Source: Orobanche coerulescens
Lineage: Eukaryota > Streptophyta > Magnoliopsida > Lamiales > Orobanchaceae
Reading direction: 5' to 3'
Assembly: GCA_033398695.1 (NCBI GenBank)
Contig: CM065802.1
Location: 210,013,096-210,077,095, forward strand
Length of the DNA stretch: 64,000 nt
Part shown: one piece after another, positions 55,711 to 64,000 of the stretch
How positions within the stretch are numbered: the stretch's first letter is position 1
Layout: each line of letters opens with the position of its first letter
Translations under genes and position numbers: made by a program
Notes under the pieces: generated by a model
The model's database searches: none
The model's input: only the letters and a program-made list of their open reading frames with translations
Told to the model about the DNA's origin: nothing

Positions 55711-56014
55711 TTTATACTTAGCCAAAAATCCAACTGTTCCTGTCCGACGTCTTGACGTACAAAATACAAACATACGGCATACTGAATACACATACTGAAT
55801 CCAAAAATATTCTCATACGGTATACCTGATATCCAAATCTGTTTAACCTAATACAACATATCCTGAATATATCCATACCAAAAACGATAATCACACCAAA
55901 GATAATTGTCTCGGTTCTCAATTTATTTTATCCATACTGTATAGATACCAAACTATACAGTATATCTCAGATAAAATAACGCGAAAAATTTATACTGAAA
56001 ATTCGGGTATTACA

Positions 56015-56401
56015 TACTACCCCCCTTAAAATAAGTTTCGTCCTCGAAACTTGCGACCTGTCACCAACAACAGATAAATCCAAGACTTCCAACTCATCAC
56101 AAAAACAATCAACCGTCGCCACAAGCGAAATAACCAAACCAATATACTTACAGGTTCGTGAAGCCGATGATCTCCCGTGATACTAGCACACGACTCCCAC
56201 ACGAAGTCTCAACACAATCAAAACACACGAATATCACAAATAGCAGTTTGAAAAGATCTCAAAAATTTTGGAAACTCCAAAAATCGATTTGACTCAAAAG
56301 TCAGAAAACTCATTTTCAAAAATAACGCTACTACCGTACCGGTAAAGCCACATAACACACACGCCTGGGTTTCACAAAACCCAAGCTCCGATACCATCTT
56401 C
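56015..56401 (-). other. V interior (387 bp)
   Basis: Minus strand: primer site TGGTATCGGAGC (56396-56385), donor-like GTAAGT (56151-56146), hairpin AAGTTTCG...CGAAACTT (56052-56033) and tract TTTAAGGGGGGTAGTA (56030-56015). No gag or pol remnant recognised. Confidence 0.8.
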
Positions 56402-59400
56402 TGTAAAACCCCCAAAACCATCCGGGATATTACAGCACCGTAGGTCCCGCGCCGGAACCCACCAGGCTAATAACCATTTACAAAACCATTTCAAAAACGT
56501 TTAAAAACGCCAAAAGGCCAATGGCGGTAATATTTTAAATACTCAAATATTTTCAAAAACGTAATTTTGAAATACCGTCATAAAATACCATTTGAAAATA
56601 CAAGGCGAAGTGCCAAATCTCGATAGTTCAAAATGTACGTTAAGCTACCACTTAAACGTACCGATAAAATAGTTTAGGAAAAGGTTTAACGAAATGACTC
56701 AAGTTCACAAAATGCCAAAAAGGCCCTTTTAAAATACACACACGCAGCGGATAAAGATACCGAAAATCCATTTTGAAATATACACATACAGCGGATAAAA
56801 ACACAGTTTAAAATACACATTTGCAGCGGAAATGAATAACCAGAAAAGAAATACTCGATACTCCAAAACATGCCACCGCCAGTATCACATCGGGAAGCTC
56901 ATCCCTTCACGACCGCTACTAGCTCGATCTCCGAGTACCTAAAAATAAAGCCCACGACGGGGTCAGCCACAATACTCAATAATGATATCGATCACATCAT
57001 CATAAATAATTACATACCAATGTAATAATACTGTAAGAATACTACCAACGTAATCTTACCATTATAACCTTACCAATCCATAATAATCCAATCCTTACCA
57101 TAATCCACATTTCGCATCCTCAAATGACGAAATGAACTCAACAATAATTATCTGTACTGTATTCCAAAAATACCAATAATCCTCAAAACATCATCAAAAC
57201 TCATAAGTGCGGTAATAATCCAGTCTGTGCCAAATCCTGTCCGTCGGATTACACAATCAAATCTCAACATGTATAAACCAATAATACACAACATATCTGT
57301 AGATCAACTACCACATGATAATGATAACAAATCCCGAAACATCGACATATAGTCCGAATGCTTATACGATCAATAACCAGATCAACCGATAAATCAACTG
57401 AGAATATCATCGACATGATAACTCCAATACGACCAACGAAGGATCAACGATGACTGAGAGTACCCTCAACAAGGTAAACTCCAAACACGATCAACAAAGG
57501 ATCAACTATAACTGAGAATACCCTCAACAAGGTAGACTCCAAATGATCAACAAAAGACCAACAATAACCGAGAATACCCTCAACAAGGTAGACTCCAAAT
57601 GATCAACAATAGTGGATCTCAAGAAATAACTCTGACTGTCGAACATACCCCTCGGGCGTATGAACAACCAGTCACAAACCGTCGAACATACCCAACCATA
57701 AATGGAGGATGAACGACCAAACAATATGGCTCAAAGATGGACGCCATAGTACGCCCGATCCGGAAATGTGTCCGTGCACAAGCCACCCCGGGTATTGATC
57801 ACATATACGTGTGGTCTTGTACCTAATTAGCCTCACGAACTACGTCTCATGTGCACGGTTTAATGTGGAAATATCAACACATAACCATCATGTGCCCGAC
57901 TAAAAATCCTACACAATAACCAATCGGCACGCAGATATGACTCCAGATATGTCACGATGCAACATGACAACAAAACTCAAAGAAATACATATCCAATAAG
58001 GATCAAAAGACTCACCGAAGTGAACAACAACAGACTGACAATGAAAAGTCGACACGACTAATCAATATCCAAAACATCAATCCTGGGATCATCATCCCAA
58101 ATGAATGACCAACACGATCTACGATCTCAATACAATAGTCCTGGGATCAACATCCCTCAACGAATAACCGATACGAAACTCATTATACGAAACCTCAACA
58201 TAAACAACAACTCAACATACTAATTATCTCATAACTGAACAATACATAAGTTACCTCAAAGCCGACGACAATATCCTTTCCACGAACAACATCCCTGAAC
58301 GAATACACAGTTATACAAATAATCTCAAATAAGGTACCATCCATTCAATATCAATAACCCTTTATCCCGATACTTATGTAATCACGATAACTATCCTCGA
58401 TATCCGATATTCTATATCCTTGACCAAAAATAACTCACGTCTTCCCTGAACACAATTAAATCATATAGCTTATGATTTAATACAACCAGAGCACGATATA
58501 CAAACCATTATCCCGACAACTTACATTTCTAACAACATTGCTATACGAATTATAAATGAAATGAAAACGAAACCATTCATCAAATATTATAAACTGAACA
58601 AGTATAAACTTGCCTCGATACCGATACCACGAAGCCGTTACCAAAATCCATTGCCTTTGTCTACGAGCTCCTTAGCCCCGACCAAAAGCAATCTACGAAC
58701 TCTTCGACTTCAACCGCAACACAACGGTCATAATCCACGATCAAAACATCACAACCTATTGAAGTAATCAATCAACAACAATCCGATAACAATCAATAAC
58801 CGACATAGCCAACCAACAAACTCAACGGTTCAACGAAACCTCGATCATAAACAAAACCGAACAATACAACTCAAACAAATACGAACCCATATCGACGATA
58901 CAAGTCGCAACTCAATAATCAATATAACTGATCAATAAACCCAACGGTTCCACCATATCCCGATTAGACACAAATCCGAACAACCAAATCAATCGATCAC
59001 GAATTCAAAACCAAAATACGATTCCACAATCCGAAGATCATATCAATAATCAATTTAAACCAACAAGGGTCTAACATTACCGATTCCAAACTCAATCTTA
59101 AATACGGATACAAGTTTCCTCCTTGTAAATTCATAATATAAACCAATTACCGGTTATCATTATCAATCCGGACGATCCGATTAATTCAACATCATAAATA
59201 AACATATTCCAAAGGTTTCAAATATTTCCATTCTCCGAAATCTTCCCAATAATCATGTATAACTCACGAGTTCTTCAAGAACACGAATCATCCGAATTCG
59301 CGTTCATAATCCATAAAACAACATAATCCGATGTTTTCTAACATCTAACCAATCTTTAATCATAGTTCAAGGTATATATCATCATGTTCTTCAACATATG

Positions 59401-59504
59401 ATTTTCCTAACATCAAAAATCGCAACAATACTACCAAGGACATCAAGAACTCTAGGATTCCATAATCATAACAAAATAATCGAATCATTTGACCACCAAT
59501 TCAT
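56402..59504 (-). repeat. V 5' LTR, truncated
   Basis: Matches 51569-54674 closely; the U3 part with the array is missing. It is joined at 59504/59505 to the S LTR, sharing TCAT/AATT at the junction. Confidence 0.9.
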
Positions 59505-62308
59505 AATTGTGTGTTCTCTTAGCTCTTAGATTCGTCTTTGCGAGTACGTCGTAACCGTATCATCGATTCGTATTCAGGTTCGGGTTTCGGGGTCGTTCGG
59601 GCTGTCGGAGTTGGCCCCGGCCGACATGGCCGGGCAATCTGGGCCCAGGCCGGTACTGGATGAGTCACGGCCGGCAGTGATCGGCAGCTTCTGGCCGAGT
59701 CACGGCCGGTAGTGATCGGCAGCTTCCGGCCGAGCAGGCCATGCCGTAGGGCCGCGGCACATGCCGGCAGGGTCGCGGCACACTCTGTAGCATTTTTCGG
59801 CCAAACCGACTGTACCGGGTGCCGCGGCACACGCCGGCTGAGCCGCGGCACACGCCGGCTGAGCTGCGGCACACTTCCGACCACTGGGAGCCATTTTTGG
59901 CCCTGTGCCGCGGCACACTCCCGCTGGGCCGCAGCACAATGTGCAGCCTATTTAAGGCCCAGCAGACGTTTTTCTCGCCATTTTTCTCCTTCTTCCACTT
60001 CTCTTCCGCGGCTGGAGTTGTTCCTATCATGGAGAGATGTTGTTGTTCGACAAATCCATGAAGTTTTGGAGTTCATATCATCAATCATCCATCCTATAAC
60101 ATCCCTTGATCGAGCGAATCAGGTCAGATTTTCTAGAAATCTAATTTTGGGGATTTTGGGTATTTTGTTCGTTTCGCCCGTTTAATCCGATTTAACTTAA
60201 GATTGTGATGGATTGATGATTATTTGGATGTATTGTATCATTTCCCTTGTTAACCCATGGTCGGATCGTATCGATTCGTTATTTTGGTCGAGTTCTTGAC
60301 CGACGCCTTGAAGGTGTCCGGTATAATGTCATAGAGGGGTTTTTGGGCATTCTACGATTATTCTTCCTCGTATGATCGATGATTTATTGAATTTATGTTG
60401 TTAGGGTCGAATTCTTGTGAAGAACTCGAGTCGGAACCCTTCCGTTCATTGTCTTCTTCGGGGTCCGAGCTTCCCGGTCAAACCGTGTTCTTCGGAGCGT
60501 TTGGTAGCGGTTATTAAGGCAAGTATCTTACTATACGACTTGTATCTTGCGACTAGTAATTACGTATGAGATGTATGATGACTTTGCTTGCCTTCGTAAA
60601 TATGTTCCGTTTGAGTTGGTTGTGTTTTCCGCAATTTGAAGGCTTTGTGATAATAGTGTTATATCAGTATACGTGTTAGGCGTTGTGCCATTTGTGCAGG
60701 AATGCGACGTACATATGGGATGGTTGTACACTTGGTTGTGCAATGTATTGTGTACCGAATGTGTGTTATGTTGGTTAAATGTCGTTGATTGATGATAGTT
60801 GTTGCGAGTGTCGAGGTTGTGTTATGTGCGTGCAATGTACGATTTTGTGGTGATCAAGGTGATTGATTAATTGCGCTCATTGTTGTATGTAATGTGAATG
60901 TGAATGTGTGTGTGACCGCTAAGTTCACTCGTGTTGGTTCGACGGGACCTACGAGGATTCGTGGCAGTGGACTACGGGATCAGAACTTAGTGAGGTACTG
61001 AGGTCCAATCGTGCTGGTCTGACGAGGCCTACGATAACGCATGGCAGTGGACCATGAGTTTCAGACACAGTGCGTCCAACCGGGTGAGCTCGACGGGGCT
61101 TACGGTGACACGTGGCAGTGGACTACGGTGTCAGGACTGTGCGTGTGATTGTTGTGATTGATATAGTCTGTGCGGGTTGTTATGCCTACGGAGACACGTG
61201 ACAGTGGATCACGGTGTCGGAATTGGTTATGTTTGGTTAATAGTCCGTGCGGGTTGTTGAACCTACGGAGACACGTGACAGTGGATCACGGTGTTGGAGT
61301 TGATTATGTTTGTTTAATTGTGCGTGATGTAGTCCGTGCGGCGTGACAGTGGATCACGGTGTCGGAATTGGTTATGTTTGGTTAATAGTCCGTGCGGGTT
61401 GTTGAACCTACGGAGACACGTGACAGTGGATCACGGTGTCGGAGTTGATTATGTTTGTTTAATTGTGCGTGATGTAGTCCGTGCGGGTTGTTGAACCTAC
61501 GGAGACACGTGACAGTGGATCACGGTGTCATGAGCATGATACTTTTCAAATCAAAGTTTTTAAAGGAAAAGTTTTAAGAAATAATGTTGGGCCGAGCCCC
61601 ACGAGATTTATGGAAATGTTTCCGGTATTGTAAACTGTTGGATTATGAAACGAGTTTTGGGTTAAGGCCCTTAAGTTTTTCGAAAGGTTTTGTGAATCAG
61701 GACTTGAGGTCTTAAGGTTTTGAAATTCTAAAAATTCCCGAGATGATAATCTTATTTTCGAATGCTTCATAGCTTATCTTCCCTTGTGAAAACCTCCCGG
61801 GAATATTTGATACTTGATTATTATATTTGATCACGATTATTAATTGCTTGTTACATTTCGTATGATTTGATACTTGCACTAGTAAAACAGTGGAGTTTTA
61901 CTAACCCCCGAGTAATCGGGGGGTGGATGTCTGTTTTGCGTCCAGGTACATGCAGATTCAGGGGAGCAGTCACAGGATTGGCACAAGAGGATGACGAGCT
62001 ACGATACTAATCATGAGTCGAGAGTTATTTTGATTTTTGTTGTGTTGTCAGAGTTGATTTCAGTCTTCCGCTGTATTGTATTTCAACCCCTGTGTGGGTA
62101 ATGTTATTTAAGTCAGTTTTATCGATTGGGTTATGTGTCCTCATCGGTCTGTGTATTCACGTGTAAGTGACCACATCGGTCTGTATCATTTTATTGTTTG
62201 ACCCTGGTCGGGCAAGCATTTGGTTGTTTACGGATGTTTAGCCTGGTAGATCCTTGTGGAAAAGGGTCTACGGCGTGTAATATTCCCATATGTTTTGGGG
62301 ATGTTACA
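59505..62308 (+). repeat. S copy 3 5' LTR, truncated
   Basis: Starts at the equivalent of 8235 in the S LTR. Word array at about 59660-59945 (GCCGCGGCACAC words), CTATTTAAGG at 59948-59957, five hairpin units (61164-61530), terminal hairpin 62246-62271, end GATGTTACA at 62308. It is closest to the LTR at 2536-4911. Confidence 0.9.
61164..61530 (+). repeat. Hairpin array, five units
   Basis: Units begin near 61164, 61242, 61331 (shortened), 61386 and 61476. Each has GACACGTGACAGTGG facing ATCACGGTGTC. This is the largest copy number among the S LTRs in the window. Confidence 0.75.
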
Positions 62309-62312
62309 ATTA

Positions 62313-62324
62313 TGGTATCAGAGC
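62313..62324 (+). other. S copy 3 primer binding site
   Basis: TGGTATCAGAGC, 4 bp after the LTR end. Confidence 0.93.
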
Positions 62325-64000
62325 TTAGGTTGCGGAAACCTAGGCTGTCGGGTCGAGTCGAGTCGTGGTTTGTCGAGTAATGTGTTGTCTTGTCGTTCGA
62401 GTCGTCAGGTGACAAGTTGAGTTGTGCGTAGTCACAACATGTCGGATATGTTGTCGGATGAGATTAGTATCGTGGGCGACCGTCATCTCCGTGCGGCCTG
62501 TGGACGTAAGTCTCCTCTTTTATGCGAAGTACCTGTGTATCATGATTGTATCTAAATGAGTTAATTGCGGTGCATAATTTTATTTGCACGGTGTTGTGAA
62601 TATAGTTGTATTTAATACGTGTGACATATAATACATGTATAAAACTGGGCCTATTGTTGTTTTACCTTTGAACCACTGTGAGGGGTGGTATAGTGTGAAA
62701 ATTGAGAACCTTGTTGGGTTTCGAATAAGGTATCGACGATTGAGTTCGTGAGAAACTCCGAGGAACGGTTTTGTTATATGTTTAAACTAGATGTTGTGAG
62801 ACGTATTCAATTGGATTGTGCATGTTGATCGTATTTTTTTCCGCTGCGTGAGTTCTTTCAAATGGCTTTCGGCCTTTTGCCAATTGAGTTTGATTTCGAA
62901 AACCGATTCCTTTAACCGAGTTTTTGGCGTTATGGCCTTGAACGTTTTGGCAAAATTCTTGTGACGACACTTAGTATTTTGTAAATGGCTTTTGTGAGTT
63001 TTTGAAATATTACCGTCATCGGCCTTTTTAACGTTGTAAATGGTTTTTAGCCTGGTGAGTTCCGGCGCGGGACCCACGGCGCTATAATATTTTGCGTAAT
63101 TACCTAGAGTTTTTGGGCATTCTAGCCCATTGAATTATCTTTAAAAACCTTGAGTATCTTAGAAAATAAATTTCGAGACATACTTTTAAAATGAATTATT
63201 CTCTCGTGGTACATCCAAGGTGCCACAATATGTTTCAAAATTCTTCTACCTCGAGGACCCAAAATGTTTTGGGATATTTTCAATGTTTTATAAACACTTT
63301 TACTTAGACCCGAGGGTCGAATATTCTGAAAGTTTTTCACTAAGAGAAGGTGTCCTCATTTTTGTTCAAGCGCAAGATGATTTTCAAGGTCTCGAAAATG
63401 AGGTTTGTTCAACTTTTTGTAAAATGATACTCAAGATCAACTGGTGTTTCCAAACTATTTCCAAAAGGTGGTTTTCGTTTTTAAAACCTATCATTCCTGT
63501 TTGTAGTCCAGGAATGTGTGTATGATATTCACATTGTTGTTAGAATGTTAGCTCCCGAGTATGATGGAATTGGTGGTGTGAACGTTGAGTCGTTCGCCAC
63601 GCATCTGTTTTTGTTGTCCCTTTGTGGGAGGTGTGATGACGATCCTTAATGTTGTCATTTCGTGGTGACTTGCGTGTTATCGCACCTGTGTGAGCTGTTA
63701 AAGCTTGGGTTTGTACGTTTGTGTACATTTGTGATTGTTTCACGATGTTTGTAATTATGTGCTAGTTATTGTTCGGGCCGTTAAGGTTGCCGAACGATAC
63801 CGTCGTTGCTGTATTGTTTGTGTGTGTATTACTTTACGATGGAAATCGTTGTATATGATATGTGTTATGATTCTTTGTTGTGCTGAGTTGGCATCTCTGC
63901 TATGTTGTTTTGCAACGTTATGCCCCATTATATCTAGCATTTTGTATTTTCGGTATGCCGAGCCGAGACGTTTCAACCGTGATGCGCTGGGGCATGCACG
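62325..64000 (+). other. S copy 3 leader and unassigned interior
   Basis: Matches the S leader to about 62790, with donor GTAAGT at 62506-62511. Between about 62870 and 63100 it instead resembles the end of a V-type LTR (AGCCTGGTGAGTTCCGGCG, GGGACCCACGGCGCTATAAT). From 63110 to the end I recognise no coding or repeat; gag would lie outside the window or is absent. Confidence 0.55.

Larger units (their letters stand above)
51569..56014 (-). repeat. V 3' LTR
   Basis: 4446 bp, minus strand TGTAATACCCGAATTTTC...GGGGGTGTTAGA (the last bases differ from the expected TGTTACA by one). Terminal hairpin 51607-51629, tandem repeats about 52565-52770, TATA (TATTTAAAGG) at about 55140-55149, word array 55160-55710. 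The region near 54960-55070 matches the leader cassette of S copy 2. Short open frames inside are not genes. Confidence 0.9.
51569..59504 (-). mobile_element. V: LTR element with 4.4-kb LTRs and a 387-bp interior
   Basis: Minus strand: 5' LTR 59504-56402 (truncated), primer site 56396-56385, interior, polypurine tract 56030-56015, 3' LTR 56014-51569. The interior has no coding capacity. The two LTRs are nearly identical over 3.1 kb, so the element moved recently and must depend on proteins from others. LTR ends, primer site and tract hairpin are of the H/S type. Confidence 0.85.

Noticed and set aside
63220..63525. 101-residue plus-strand frame in S copy 3
   Set aside because: No recognisable domain, and no repeat of it in S copies 1 or 2; not enough to call a gene.

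Overview
The window looks like heterochromatic DNA from a plant nuclear genome, most likely an angiosperm; I cannot name the species. It is almost entirely LTR retrotransposons: Ty3/Gypsy chromoviruses of Tekay/Del type, an Athila element and a Tat-like element, nested in one another and rearranged. The only host-like sequence I recognise is a small island at 50647-51568 with a RimM-like exon fragment and a RING-finger last exon. I saw no tRNA, rRNA or CRISPR. For reference I name the families S (gag-only, non-autonomous), H (autonomous Tekay-type chromovirus), E (Athila), T (Tat-like), U and V (LTR families related to H and S).

Layout. 1-2535: decayed repeat with one possible polypurine tract. 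2536-10458: S copy (5'-truncated LTR, tRNA-Met primer site, leader, broken gag, full 3' LTR). 10459-14963: first part of H on the minus strand (RT N-part, protease, gag, primer site, LTR). 14964-36273: the rest of H (chromodomain, integrase, RNase H, RT C-part), interrupted at 16846-35612 by an Athila composite inside a CCGTG target-site duplication. The composite has LTR, full interior, LTR, partial interior, a patched junction and a partial LTR. 36274-37694: start of another S LTR. 37695-38570: T on the plus strand. 38571-46712: second S element with different promoter cassettes. 46713-48218: T on the minus strand. 48219-50646: U leader and LTR. 50647-51568: gene-fragment island. 51569-59504: V, two 4.4-kb-class LTRs around a 387-bp interior. 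59505-64000: third S LTR, primer site and leader, running off the window.

Main points. (1) H occurs once but circularly permuted, with S LTRs and the same 5-bp duplication (GATAG) at both outer edges. This is what a one-LTR circle opened inside S, or an equivalent unequal exchange, would leave. (2) The LTR families share one architecture with exchangeable sequence: an array of a family-specific short word, usually a 12-bp palindrome, lies just upstream of the TATA box. Tandem hairpins lie downstream, and a hairpin with compensatory changes sits beside the primer site. (3) The H, S, U and V leaders all carry a GTAAGT splice donor, and in H and S2 a CAG lies one base before the gag ATG. (4) The Athila extra ORF has its own array, TATA box and 390-bp intron, and the splice itself creates the only start codon (AT|G).

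Caution: differences between near-identical copies pile up at CAG/CTG/CCWGG sites in a way that resembles consensus error at methylated CHG. Some frameshifts may therefore be artefacts. Boundaries come from reading by eye; identities are by motif, not by database search.
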